Positions 47,869 to 60,110 are shown, counted from the first letter of the stretch. The stretch is DNA of 64,000 nt from Diplolepis rosae (GCA_030998225.1 JAPYXD010000723.1:22213501-22277500); one strand, 5' to 3'. The notes: generated by a model not told the origin, from the sequence alone. Made by a program: numbers and translations.

Positions 47869-48068
47869 TTAAGGCCGTGGATCAAGTGCATCACGCAACT
47901 AGATTCTAGATTTATGACCAGACCAGACAGATCGATGTTGGAGTATTTTATTTTTTTATACAAATTTTTAGTTACCTATATTATTTTTTATAGAAATGGG
48001 GTTACACAAACTGAAATGTTGGTAAAGTAGAAATCTAGTCACGTGACCCGATTCTTCCATAGCCTTAA
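47869..48068. mobile_element. MITE, 200 bp, TTAAGG...CCTTAA ends
   Basis: Terminal inverted repeats of about 40 bp, imperfect: TTAAGGCCGTGGATCAAGTG... against ...ACTAGATTTCTA complement, ending CCATAGCCTTAA. Same family as 26974-27324. Confidence 0.7.
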
Positions 48069-48221
48069 GCATTATTATTTGTAAAAAAAATCTTCTTATT
48101 ACTCGATTGCATTGGATTCACTGGATTGCACTGGATTTTCCGAATGATAAATCGGAACCGGAACCCAGAACAAATGACGAGAGGTTAGGAAATCGAGAAA
48201 TACCGTCATCGCGGATACATT

Positions 48222-48828
48222 CCCAAGTAACACAGGATCATCTATTAGACGTCTAAAACAGCTTTTTGAGAAAAACGGGAGAGCTCTATAAGACGTTCCG
48301 ATTTTCCGCCGAAAGTGCTATTAGACGTCTAGTAGAGCCCAAATTGGCCGCTAATTCAACTATTTTTGGCGTCTAGAAGACGATCGAAAAGAAGCATCTA
48401 CAAGACGTCCTTATGTCGTCTTTTAGAGGAGTGTCATTCGATGAGTTTTAGATTGTTTGAAGAGCTCTATTAGAGCTTGCGATAATCTATTCTACAAGAC
48501 ATTACGAAAATCGTCTTTTAGACAACTATTAAAAACTTTGCTAGAACAGGTAAGTAAATATTTCCTAGAGATCTAGGTTAAGAGCTCTAGAAGAGGTATG
48601 AAAAATTGTATTTTAGATATTAAAAATGGGCTAACATGAGGACATCTTGTAGATGCTTTTTTTCGATCGTCTTCTAGACGTCAAAAATAGTTGAATTAGC
48701 GGCCAATTTGAGCTCTACTAGACGTCTAATAGCACTTTTGGCGGAAAATCGGAACGTCTTCTAGAGCTCTCCTGTTTTTCTCAAAAAGCTGTTTTAGACG
48801 TCTAATAGATGATCTTATGTTACTTGGG
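48222..48828. mobile_element. Foldback element with AGACGTCTA palindromes
   Basis: Arms of about 190 bp (48222-48412 and 48640-48828) are nearly identical reverse complements, starting CCCAAGTAACA. They contain repeated short palindromes: AGACGTCTA, GAGCTC, TCTAGA-type. High arm identity points to recent activity. The 230-bp centre also has AGAGCTCTA-like words. No ORF; the transposase would be supplied in trans. Confidence 0.85.
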
Positions 48829-49396
48829 TTGGACACTTCTTTGAATTGAACAAATAATCTTATTGTTTATAATAAATTATTATTAAGCTAATTCTTTTAA
48901 TCAATTTCAAAAAATCACTTGTTTAAATCAAACAAATCATCTCAACAATTAATTTTTTTAAATCAAAAATATAGATATTTTAAATTTACTGAAATCAAAC
49001 GAATTCTTGATCAACCTAAATAAATTATTGTCTTAAATTTGAAAAACTCGATTGAAAAAAAAGGATATGTTCAATTTAAACAAAACTTTTCTCTCCACTG
49101 TGTTTCACATTTAATATAAGTACGTTGCTGAAAAAAAATTACGTGTAATGGAAGATAAATACAGAAAAGGTATAGCAGAATAAGCGTGTATGTGCTGCCT
49201 CGCTTAGATCTTGTTGAGATTTTTACAGCAAGTTGACATTGATGGGAGATTGAATTTTCCATAATATTATATCTGACAAAAAATTGTTATGGGAGTTGAG
49301 GGTATGAAGGAAAATTGAAAATTATTTTTCTCTCAACAACGTTTTAATTGATTTTGAAAAAAATATGTCGTGGGTTTCAATGCAACAATATTACAT

Positions 49397-49946
49397 CAGG
49401 TGTACAAATAAGTTTCCGCCGTTTTTTATCAAAAATTGGGCATCTATTGTGAAAGAACGGAACCTTATGTTTTATTGGCAGTACTGTCTATTGTATTGTT
49501 CTTGTTGCGTTTGGCACGAATCTTGATCCAGTAATGCTTCTAATTCCGCGTCTTCGTACACTTTCGGCCTTCCGCTATGTTCTTTGTCTTCGATGTCAAA
49601 TTCACCGTTTTTAAAGTTTTGAAACCACTCACGACAACTTCCCTCACTTAAGGCAGCCTCACCATATGTTTCTATACAAGCAATCGACGCGCTGCAGCTG
49701 TAGATTTCTACAAATTGAAGAAGTAAATCAAAAAGTCCCGCAAATTACGCTTATTCTGCTCCAAACTTGACATTTTTGTACACAATAGAATATATTATAC
49801 TGATAAAAATTCACTAATATTTCAAGGTTATGTTGTTGACAAATGTCCAACCTCACGATAGTGACGTTTTACATCTGTCAATTTTAACCAAAACTTACTG
49901 GTGACGCCAACTTTTGTCAAACGGCGGTAACTTATTTGTACAGCTG
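49397..49946 (-). mobile_element. Internally deleted mariner element
   Basis: Terminal inverted repeats CAGGTGTACAAATAAGTTTC (left) and CAGCTGTACAAATAAGTTAC (right, complement), with the dinucleotide AT on both sides. The minus strand carries a decayed start of a mariner transposase: MSSLEQNKRNLRDFL..., an interrupted helix-turn-helix part, then WFQNFKNGEFDIEDKEHSGRPKV-type sequence (about 49552-49620). The catalytic core is missing: after the N-terminal part the sequence runs straight into the left TIR. Non-autonomous relic. Confidence 0.8.
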
Positions 49947-50221
49947 ATAAAAAAATTTCAGGATTTTATTTTCTAAAAATACGGGTAAAAAATTTGTCTA
50001 AAATGTTTCTAATTTTTTTTCTGGAATGCATATGAGACACCATCGCCATTTTCTCCCTAAACAATCCTTTATGACATTCAGTTCTTTCTACGTTGCCTTA
50101 ATTTTTTTATATCAACTGCTCCTGCGATCTTCAACTGTTTTCCCTGCGTTCATTTGTTTGATATTATTATTTTCTCGACAATAACATGGAAAATGGCGGT
50201 TTTCGTGGCCTGTTGGGCATT

Positions 50222-50535
50222 GAGAAATAGTATATTGCATGACAAGGGACGAAACACAGCGAATGCAACTCGTGTACGACTGCAGCCCTCGCTTCGCTCG
50301 GGCAGCAAACTTCACACTCGTTTGCAATCGCTGTGTTTTGTTTCGAGTAATGCATACTATTTTTCATAGCAACTGTTTTGAGAATTTGATTTTCGGTACC
50401 TGTAAAGCGGGACGAAAGTGCTGTTTGCAACCCTACCTTTAAAATTTCGCCCCTAGGGTTAAACATCGCAGTTTCGTCCCGCTTCGCAGGTACCGAAAAT
50501 CGGATTTTCAAAAGAGGCGCTATGAAAATGGTATT
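50222..50535. repeat. Dispersed repeat with double palindrome, copy 2
   Basis: Second copy of the repeat at 40970-41245, starting with AATAGTATATTGCATGACAA and ending AGGCGCTATGAAAATGGTAT. Its palindrome has AAGCGGGACGAAA...TTTCGTCCCGCTT (about 50404-50487) where the other copy has GGGTTGAAAC, so both arms have changed together. Confidence 0.75.
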
Positions 50536-50754
50536 ATGCATCAAACTGTGCTGTAATATTGCGAAACTAAAAAAACATATGGGCAAAGTAACTTACGCGC
50601 CTGTGATTGGTTGATAGATCAAAGACCTCAAGACCTCGCAAACTAAAAAAAAAACGACAAATGAAAAGGAAAGCGTATAGAATACAACTTCACAACGTTC
50701 AAGGTTTAGACAGCTTATAAAGCAGGTTAAAAACCAGTTGAATTTATCGATCGT

Positions 50755-52008
50755 TATGGAGGACGAAAATATTAACGATTCGATCATACTCAAATTAAAC
50801 GCATAGAGGCGGACAAAATCACCGCCGACAAGTTGTTGCCGACGAAATCCCGTCAGCGATACGAGCAAACCTACCAACAATTCATCGAGAGGCAAAAAGG
50901 AAAGAAATGTCCTTCGTTTTCCGAGGAAATCTTCATTGTTTTTTTAAATGAAAAAGCAAAAAGCTGAAACCTTCTTCTCTCTGGTCCATCTATTCAATGT
51001 TACGGATATCAATAAAACTGAACCACAGCATTGATATCACAAATTACGTCAAATTGAAGGGCATATTAAAAGCCGAAGGAACTGGATTCTTTCCAAATAA
51101 AATCAATGATATTCAGCGCTGTAGACATTGAGAAATTTTTAAAGAAAGCTCTGAACAACAAATATTTAGATATGAAGGTAAATATGAAAATAAAATTCAT
51201 CATGTCAAATCTCATGAATATAATCTAACTCTGAAAATTAATAAATGAAACAAAATAAAAAGTTTAATGCAAAATGCATTTTTAAGTGATAAAAATGAGC
51301 GAATAATAAAGTGTCTTCTCATTCATAAAAATATCAATAAGGTTATAAATCAATTTTATCTTATTTTTATCTTATTTGTATCTTATATTTTATCTTATAA
51401 CTTAAAAAATTTGTATGTGCCTCCAGCGCGTAAACTCGTTTTTACGCTACAGTTGAGAGTAGCGTAATGTTGTGTATTACGATATAGAGGAATGTAATGT
51501 AAAAATTGAAATGCGCATGAGCCTATAACCATACAGTGGAGCGTAATCTTCTTATTCTTCTTCTTCGTACAGCGTTGGCACCGTACTGACAAAGCCTTGT
51601 ACATTTGAACTGCGCATGCTCTATTACAATACGCTACTACTACACAACATCGAGAAAGTCAAAATGGCCGGAACTAGTCGCGAAATATCAAGTGCAATGG
51701 GCGAGAATCATGATGAATACTAGATTAGATTCGAGTGTACGAATAAAAACTCGTATACGCACCGAAGTCATATAAAATAGAATATGTGCCAATGCACACA
51801 ATTCGGGTAATTACGAGACTCGCTTATTTACAGATTGTTAGCATTTTCGGAACATCTGGAACATGTCGCAGCGACGAGTTAACAAAGATGAAATTTGAAA
51901 ACATGAAAACTGATTCCAATCCTGATATCCAAAAATTCAATCCAAAGTCCAATTCTGAAAAGCATTATCATTTCCATAACTGTAATATCTACTTTCAACA
52001 ACATTGAA
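50755..52008 (+). pseudogene. Crypton-type tyrosine recombinase relic
   Basis: Starts at ATG 50756 (MEDENINDS), is broken by TAG within 17 codons, continues in another frame with RIEADKITADKLLPTKSRQR and YEQTYQQFIERQKGKKCPSF, shifts again near 50965 to LKPSSLWSIYSMLR..NYVKLKGILK, and again at about 51107 to SAVDIEKFLKKALNNKYLDMK. This matches the N-terminal DNA-binding half of insect Crypton-like recombinases (recognition from memory of family pattern). A likely intron starts GTAAAT at about 51179. A second exon after TTTACAG (about 51838) gives IVSIFGTSGTCRSDELTKMK, the first catalytic Arg box. The HxxR...Y half is absent; only a short C-terminal tail follows. Dead element. Confidence 0.6.
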
Positions 52009-53027
52009 TTGTAGTCTTTTTTCATCATAATAACTTTCATTGCATTATGCTTTTAAATAAATTTTTTTTTAAATGTTTGCTCCAAAGTTATTGTTGTTTA
52101 TTGATGAAAAATAATGTTCTCTATTTTAAGAGTAATGTACTACTATTACTACTAACAAATAAAACGACTTTGTAGTTTTAAGTCGAAACGTCATCCAAAT
52201 TGAAGGCTTCGAAACATGTTAATAATTCGCTAGCAAAAACATGCGAAAGTCGCAAAACAAAATAAATGTCCGTGAAAAATATCAATATACCAAAGTCTCC
52301 CTTCACAAAACGCGAACCAATGGAGGATTCAGTAACAGAATAGCTATCAGAAGGAAACAATATACCAAGCAGAAATGATTGTTTCAAAGAAGAAACAAAT
52401 GAACGCAAGGAAAACAGGTGAAGATCGCAGGAGCAGGTGATGTAAAAAAAAGTAAAGCAACGTACCCGGAGAAAATCCTATATTACTAGAGAGAGAATTG
52501 AATGTCACAAAGGAACTCAAGTCAACTTTGGGAACACTGACAGACTGACTACTCAGCAGTGAAAGAAACAAGTGACGATCACAGGAGCATTTGATATGGA
52601 AAAAAAACGAATGCTACGGTGCTACACGTACCGGTTTTTATACATTTATTAAAAGAGAAAACCTTACAAGAAAATAAAAATGTTCTAAATTTTTGTAACT
52701 AAGTTACTAACGTTGAGAATTTTTTAAATAGACGCGAACTTAAAACATGTAAATTGGTAACTTAGTAACTAGATTCAAAAGTAAATGCATCCAAAATTGA
52801 AAGATTATAAATTTGAGGTTCCTTTAATATCAACTTTATAAAACGCTTGAATTCTACACTTGTATTTCTTAAAATTTGTTTTATTCGAATTCCCTAATTT
52901 CTGAAAATCCTTAAGGGCATGTGATATAAATAATTTGGTCCAGTTTCTACATGTTTGTGCCAAGAATACATAAAACGTTGTTTCCATAATTTAAATAGAA
53001 TAGTTGAAGAAATACAGAGTGGATGTA
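52009..53027. other. Spacer with repeat fragments
   Basis: Two similar blocks, about 52385-52470 and 52555-52635, share 'GAAAGAAACAA', a '(GAC/GAA)GATC(A/G)CAGGAGCA' word and a 'GTACC(C/G)G' end, so they are a short imperfect duplication. A fragment of the 36.7 kb element is at 52909-52985. No gene. Confidence 0.4.
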
Positions 53028-54225
53028 TTGGGTTGTTCCAGAAGTAATTGCCGATTTTTTTGTACAAATTAAACACATTTTTTTAATTACAAGGAATGAC
53101 CTTTAATCAATGATATATTTTCCATTTATTTCAATAAAATTTTGCCATCTTTCTGGTAACTTCATGATTCCACGCTCATAGAACTTCTGGTCTTTATCGT
53201 CAAAAAACTGAACCAAGTGCGATTTCACAACTTCATCATCATTGAAAATTTTACCATTCAAGGTGTTCTGCAAAGATCGAAATAAATAGTAATCTGATGG
53301 TTCAAGGTCAGGACTATATGGTGGATGTAACATCACTTCCCAACCAAGCCTTAATAATTTTTGGCGAGTGGCTCAAGATGTGTGTGGTGTAGCGTTGTCA
53401 TGGTAAAAAATTACACCTTTACGATTGACCAATTAAATTCTTGCCGTTTTTCTTTGACCGCTGCGTTCAATTTGTTCAGCGGATGACAGTAAACATTCGA
53501 ATTAATCGTTTGGATCCTTGCAAGAAGCTCAAAAAATACCACAGCTTTCCAATCCCACCAAACAGACAGCATAATCATTTTTTGATGCAATTCAGCTTTC
53601 GATGTTGTTTGTGGTGGTTCATCACGTTTGGACCATGATTGTTTTCGAACGACGTTATTCTAAACAATCCATTTTTCATCATCAGTGATAATTCGTTCCA
53701 AAAAAGGATCGAATTCATTGCGTTTAAGATGCAAATCACAAGCGTTGATGCGTTTTGTTAAATGAATTTCTTTCAATTCATGTGGAATCCAAATATCAAG
53801 TTTTTCAACGAGTCCAAGACGTTAGATATGACGGTCGATTGTTGATTTTGGTATTTTTAACATTTCTTTAATCTCTCGTACAGTTACATGAAGATCCGAT
53901 TCGATTATGGCATTGATTTGGTCATCATCAATTTCATTTGGCAGACCTGAACGTTGCTCATCTTTGAGTGAAAAATTCCCAAAACGCAATTTATCAAAAC
54001 AATTTCGACACTGTCTTTCAAGGCTTCCTCACCATACACATCGCGTAACTTTTTAGCAGCCTGTGCTGCGTTCTTTCCTTTACAAAAATAAAAAAGCAAA
54101 ATATGACGAAAATGCTCGTTTTTATACTCCATCTTAAAGTTGATGCCAAACTAACAACTGTCAACGGAATTACGCGCAATTATTATTATTATTAATTATC
54201 GGCAATTACTTCTGGGACAGCCCAA
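53028..54225 (-). mobile_element. Mariner transposon, full-length but dead
   Basis: Terminal inverted repeats TTGGGTTGTTCCAGAAGTAA and TTGGGCTGTCCCAGAAGTAA (complement at right end), element 1198 bp, TA on the left and TG on the right, so the target duplication has decayed. Transposase is read on the minus strand from ATG 54132: MEYKNEHFRHILLFYFCKGK (N-terminal helix-turn-helix), later ITDDEKW (first catalytic Asp), a SVWWDWKAVVFFELL segment, HDNATPHTS-like (second Asp) and HPPYSPDLEPSDYYLF (third Asp, D34D spacing type) ending near 53103. Several frameshifts and stops interrupt it. Confidence 0.9.
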
Positions 54226-55988
54226 TGAAACCTCAAGGGGTCTCTCTACTTTTTCGAGTCAAAAAAGTCGTTTTTTGCGAATTCACAGGGAAAAAGTAAT
54301 TTTTTATCTATTATTATAGAGGCGCCGTTATGTCTGAAGGGGCGCCTGATGGGAGTCATCGATTTATTCAACTTATGACATATGGATATCTCAGAGAATA
54401 CGCATCGTACAATAAAAATGTTGGTATCGAAAGATACACTAAAAATTTATGATTGTTAAAAACTAATTTCAAAGAAGATTTTTTCCGATAAATTTACCAT
54501 GGAAGTCTTATTATTTTTTTTTCATCCGCCTTTTGTATTTTTTTTCCTGCCTTCCTATGTTTTTTGTTTTTTTATCCCTAAATATTTATCCGAATCACAA
54601 ATCTACTACACTCAAGGCAAATAATCGAAAAAAAAATTTCATTAATCAACACCGTAAGTTATTTCCAAGTGGGTAATGACTTCGAAATCATTTAAATTTT
54701 TTTCACAAAATTTGTATTTAATATTTATCAACAAGACAACTTTATATTGAGTTTAATATATTCGATTCATAAGTAATTTGCAAGGAAGTACCGGTTTTTT
54801 AATACTCCCCGAAAAATTCCTCCCAGTGAACTGGCGCTGAGTCGGAGAAAAAAGACTTCTATATCAATTTTGTAGGTTTTTGGAAGCTAAATAACTTTAC
54901 CATTTACATTATTAATGTAAAAAAATATTTATATGTAAAGAAAGCAGAAAAACGAGTTTTTAGTAATTTTGGTGCCCCTACTCATTTTTGCATTTTTCGT
55001 TGTAGCGCAGTGATCCAATGATACTAATTGTAGAAAATATAGTCCTCTACCACTTTTGTCCAACAAATTTTTTTGTACGACTAACCGTTTTCGTGGAAAA
55101 ATAATTTGAAAACAAATTTTGCATTGCGAAAAATTCTGAAGGCAGGGAGTCCCGAATTTTTGGTTTGAAGTTTCTCTTGTACTTACTTAACGATTATGCA
55201 AAAAAAATCAAAATAGTATGTGAACCTCGAGCAAAAATGGGCGTTTTCGCTCTCGGTGCACAATATACTATTATTTATGCTTAACAATAATTGAATAATC
55301 TCTTGTAGATATATATACTATTTGTAGACTTGTAACATATCCCAAGCCAAGAGTTAGTTACTTATACTATTTATAAAATTCCCTTCCACTATGTCAGAGA
55401 TAAGACGGGCCCGGGCAGGCCCTATCGCGGATAGTTACTTGTATAGCATTAGACGCTTATACAGACAGTCCTTTGAGCTGAACCTATTTTAGTTACAATT
55501 GTTACGCCAATTGCTCTTGTAACCTCACATTTAGATATACTTATATTTTATCACAGTGTTGAATAATTTATTTTTTCACCCCGTGGCAGACTCACATGAA
55601 ATATTTTCGTTTCAATCATGTTGTCGCTCGTGATTTGCATACGAATTATTGATTTAAAATTGTTTTCAACAAGAAGCACGTATTAAGCATTTAATGTTGA
55701 AGAATTATGTATGTAACTATTTAATTGGTTGACGACTATATGTGTGAAACATAATATGTATTTCAATTATGTCAACTTGATTATAAGACACGTTCTTGGA
55801 ATGATTTTAGCTTCTTAGAACACGTTTTCTTCCTTGATAGTAATTTAGCCACAAATTCAAATTCCTGCATAATCACCTTTATCTGAATATCAGAAGATGG
55901 AATTTTAAACTTCTAAATCCCTACAAAGATATTTCCATTCTTTTGAAAATACTTTTATAAAGGCTGGAATTGAAAATTTAAAAAAATG
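54226..55988. other. Intergenic, nothing recognised
   Basis: AT-rich; a small GC-rich palindromic spot (GGGCCCGGGCAGGCCC) at about 55408, and one 'TGCACAATATACTATTATT' repeat end at 55259. No gene. Confidence 0.4.
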
Positions 55989-56271
55989 TACACGGAGAAA
56001 CTTTTTATATCAATTTTTACTATCGTATTTTTCAATTTAGGGAAAAACGTATCACTTTGAGAATTTTTGTTAGTAAAAATACTAAACTTTATAATAATGA
56101 TATCAAACTTCAGCATAGTCCATAGCAAATTTTACTATAGTTCATACTAAAGTTTCATATCATTATTACAAAGTTTAGTATTTTTACGAACAAAAATTCT
56201 CAAAGTGATACGTTTTTCCCTAAATTGAAAAATACTATAGTAAAAATTAATAAAAAAAGTTTCTCCGTGTA
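55989..56271. mobile_element. Snapback MITE with TACACGGAGAAAC ends
   Basis: About 283 bp, almost a complete inverted repeat: arms of about 115 bp on each side of a short centre near 56130. Ends are TACACGGAGAAACTTTTT and complement. Words such as CAAAGTGATACGTTTTTCCC occur in both arms. Non-coding. Confidence 0.8.
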
Positions 56272-56289
56272 TATCCCTCCAAATATCTC

Positions 56290-57200
56290 TGAAAGCAAAA
56301 ACAATCGTAGACTTTGATTAAGCAAACGATTTTGCATTTCAACGCTTATTTCGTATCTCACATATTTTGGTTCAAAATAGAATTTTTGATTTTCAAAATT
56401 TAAAATCAAGACATAAAATATGCATCATGTCAAAAAATATCCTACTGAGAATTTGTAGAGTTTATGTAGGCAAATAATTTTTCAATTTAACGTTTTTTTC
56501 GTATCTCACATATTTTTTGTTGAATTATTGGAATTTTTGAATTTTAATCGTATTTTCTGAAAATAAAATGAAAAATGTACAGACAAAATTTGTAGATCTT
56601 ATTAATTTTTAAAATTTTTTTATGAATTTTTGATTATCAATAGTATTTTTTTAAGTTAAGAAGAAAAATATACATCTTATTATAAAATGTTGTGATCTTA
56701 ATGTTGTAAACATTTTTGTGCCATAACTTTTTTTTCATATTTCATATAATTTAACTGGAAAATGAAATTTAGATATTGACTTTTTTCATGTTTCAACATA
56801 CTGTAACTTTCCTAATTTTAGTTTAATAGAGAAATGTTATTAGGATAATTAGTAGAGCTTTTTGAGCAATGTCAGAAACTGGTATTGGAATTTTGCATTT
56901 TTTCAACAAGTTTTTTTCGAAAACAAAAAATGCTTTTATTTTCACAAAATTTGGTCGGATGTGACTGATGGTTAACTAAATTGTCCTTACTCTTGGGCTC
57001 CGATAAATTATGCCAACACTCAATTTAATCCGATAATCCTATCAAAAGTTATCAAGTATACGACCTACAGACAGACACTTTCGTAAAAACCGTTTTATCT
57101 GACTCACGGGGTCTCAAAACGTAAAGATTTGATGAAAATTTCGAAAGTCAGTTTTCACATAAAACTATAATACCTTCTAACTTATGGTGAGAATGTAAAA
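56290..57200 (-). mobile_element. Second copy of the CTGT-containing repeat, reverse orientation
   Basis: Reverse complement of 12628 to about 13620: left end ACATTCTCACCAT at 57186-57198, block GACTTTCGAAATTTTCATCA / TTTACGTTTTGAGACCCC, only a short CTGT run (about 57065-57078) instead of the long one, then the minisatellite units to about 56300. It probably lost its other end to the MITE insertion at 55989-56271 or by decay. Confidence 0.75.
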
Positions 57201-57561
57201 ATTTAATGCCACTTGCCTTGGCATGTTCATCATCTATTCCATAATCTGAGCAAAAAATTATTATTTTAGGAAATAGAAAATAATCCTAATAAATCTTTTC
57301 TTGATAGGCATGTTGCCGCCCTTAAAAAAAATTATTGAAATAAGTATTTCCTTTACTGTTAAGCGAATCCTGATATAATGCCCCACTTTTTACATATTTT
57401 ATTTTTTGTACTAAAAGTTTTCAGAAGTTATACTTACTTTTTAGAAAAATTATGATTCAATCTTGTATGATCTTTAGGATTTTACGAAACTTTTCAGTTA
57501 AAATTTGTCAGTTATCATAATCTAGATTTCATTTCGAAAAATATTTTTTACATTCTTATCA

Positions 57562-57881
57562 CCTACACGGAAAAAATTAGTCTTAAAAATTTTCTTCGAC
57601 CATCAGCGACTTTTGAACAGAGCTAATATTTAAAATTTCTGATTGGCGTTTTTATAATTCTCGTGTACTTTTCAATTAAAAAATCTAAAATAGTTGTTGA
57701 TATTTGCTCTGTCTCTAAAAAATTTGCCTCTCATCTAAAATTTCGACAACTATTTTCAAACTTTTTACTGAAAAGTACACGAGATTAATAATAACGTTTG
57801 AAAATATTTTCAAAACTTCTGCCCTATTCAAAAGTCGACGACATTCGAAGAAAATTTTCGCAACTAATTTCTTTCATGTAT
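57562..57881. mobile_element. Snapback MITE with CTACACGGAAAAA end
   Basis: Imperfect inverted repeat of about 320 bp: 'AAAATTTTCTTCGA', 'GACTTTTGAA', 'TCTCGTGTACTTTTCA', 'AAAATAGTTGT' in the left arm and complements in the right. The ACACGGA end resembles the element at 55989. The + frame 57798-58058 runs out of its right arm and is not a gene. Confidence 0.65.
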
Positions 57882-58283
57882 GAGAAAGGTGTTGATTTTA
57901 TATTCTATATTGTATTACACTTTTTTTTACCCTGCCGTAATAAAAAATGGTTAAAACTTGAAAAAATAAACAAACATTTTAGAACATATTTCTTTGGTCT
58001 TGATTATTGTATTATCCTGAAGTTATCTGAAATGTCATATATTATCTTATTATCATAATTAAAGGGGGTGAGATACTTTTATGGAGTTTTTGAATTTAAA
58101 ACTATCAGATCTCTCCTACTTTTAATAAATAATCTTTTTGAATTTTGTGTGAACAAGTTTAATTTCTTCGGAGCTTCAAAAGACTGCAAGATGGTCGATT
58201 CTGTAATATGGAAATAAACTTTCTTAGTTGCAATTTTTTGTGGTCTTAATTACAGTAACAACTCGATTGTCTTAAAAAATAGA

Positions 58284-58295
58284 GGGGGGGGGGGG
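58284..58295. repeat. Run of 12 G
   Basis: Mononucleotide run in AT-rich DNA; length may be unreliable in assembly. Confidence 0.8.
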
Positions 58296-59124
58296 CATTT
58301 GTAATTTGGTAGCCATAAGTCACAATTTTGAGAAAAATAGGGAAATGTCAAATGAATTGAGGTTCTACTGTACTCAAATTATTCAAATTTAATTGTAAAT
58401 TGTAAGTCTTGATTTCGAAAATCTGAAATCGATTGTGTTTTCATCCACATGTTCTTCAATTATTTGTCTGGAATGGTCTGGAAAAACTCTTAATTTCTCT
58501 ACTTAATTATTATAAATCCCAGAGGTTAAACGTGTTGAATAATATCTTTAACAATCATAATTCTTGTGAATGTTAGTAAAAAATTACGATTAAAATAATT
58601 TGGATACAAAATATACAATAATCATAAAGAAGGTTTTTTTATTTAGAAAGTCGTTTGAAAGTTTTTATTTCTGCTTCAAATTCAAAAATAAAGGAAATTG
58701 TGTTAGGAATATCATATGCAGAATTTAGTGTATGGTAGGTGAAACAAGGTAGTTATTTTTGATTTATCGAAGTAGGTAGAAAACTCAATAAAACAAAGGA
58801 TGTCTAATTTGAAGTCCCATGACATGTGGTAGAAATGATATCGACCACAAATATCAATCGCAGCAAAATAAAAAAATTTCTACATATTAAGAGCGCCGAA
58901 AATAAAGTTGAAAAACGCGTGGGCCCTCGAGCAAAAATTTTACAGAGTCCCTTAAAATCTTCTGCTTCTTTCGCTTGACAAAAAGATAATAATCAAAAAC
59001 AATTAAAATCGATAATACATGTAAATTTCATAGTTAGTTTTTCTTATTTGAAACTCTTTGTTAAAAATAAATAAAATATCTGCACTCGATATCTCAATTT
59101 GCATGGATATGAGTTAACAGACAA

Positions 59125-59180
59125 AAAAATCCCGGTAAGGTAGAAATCCGATCATATGGTCCAGTTGATGATCCATGACC
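59125..59180. mobile_element. Fragment of the TTAA-flanked MITE family
   Basis: 'GGTAAGGTAGAAATCCGATC' followed by 'ATATGGTCCAGTTGATGATCC' shortened, and CATGACCGTTTAA. This is the right-end sequence of the elements at 26974 and 47869. No left end was found nearby. Confidence 0.5.
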
Positions 59181-59739
59181 GTTTAAAAAAATTTTATTTC
59201 ATAAAATATTTTTACAGCCCTTGGAAAAACCTATTTTGAAGTTAAGACTTACTGGGTTAAAATCTTTAATAACAGTAATTTTATTTATTTTATTTATAAA
59301 TAATGCATCTTTCAATATTTAGAATTCTGCTCTTTCATTCGATTTTTTTCTTATCAGTACCTTTACAAGAAAAGGATAAATTATTCAACCCTACTTTATG
59401 TTTCGGTAAATTTTAAAAGACCCTGTAGCTAGTATTGACTGTGTTTACTCGGGCTAGTATATACATATACAGACTATACATGGACTTGTTTTTGCATATA
59501 TACATAAAAGATTACGTGCATAATCGAGAAATCGCTTCCTGCCACATAAAAAGAACACATCCTGATTCTGGCGATTTAAACCTTTTGCAACTATTGACTG
59601 TACAAGCGATCCGTCTAGATAAAATGTGAAATTAGTTTTATCGCCATTGCACAGATTTTTATCATTCCTGTGCACTGCATAATATATATAATAAAATGAT
59701 GACAGTCAATTCCGTATTGAAGGGTGCGGAGGCCCCAGG

Positions 59740-60110
59740 TATTGGGGAATGTAGAGATCCTTAACCGTGCAAAAATATTATCGTGGCCTAGATTAGGTCT
59801 AGAGATGGCATCCCTGGTTTGCAATGAAACGCCGCGCCTGATTTGAGCCAGGTCTAGCGATAGGAGAATTGCAAAGTTCCCTGTCGGATTTTTAATTTCC
59901 TAAAACGAACTCAAATCAGGTGCGGCTTTTTGTTCCAGATTATGGCCAGGTCAGGAGATCACCGCATGTACAGGTAATAAGATAAGCAGAAATTTTGTTG
60001 TGGCCCTGGCCAGTTCCTAATCAGGAAACTCAAATTTGTAATGAAACACAGCTTGATCGGAGCCAGATCTGACAGCCTGGTCACGTCGTACAGCCACACT
60101 GAAAAAAATT
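59740..60110. repeat. Degenerate internal repeats, moderately GC-rich
   Basis: AATGAAACGCCGCGCCTGAT (59822) recurs as AATGAAACACAGCTTGATCG (60039), each followed by GAGCCAG(A/G)TCT. An inverted version (CAAATCAGGTGCGGC) lies at about 59912. Probably an old decayed repeat; no ORF. Confidence 0.4.

Noticed and set aside
50167..50586. 139-codon minus-strand frame
   Set aside because: It lies entirely on the dispersed palindromic repeat also found at 40970-41245, where similar frames appear; a repeat artefact.
53441..53638. + strand frame inside the mariner element
   Set aside because: It is the antisense of the decayed transposase.
56200..56409. Minus-strand frame across a MITE end
   Set aside because: Spans the boundary of two repeats, so it is not a gene.
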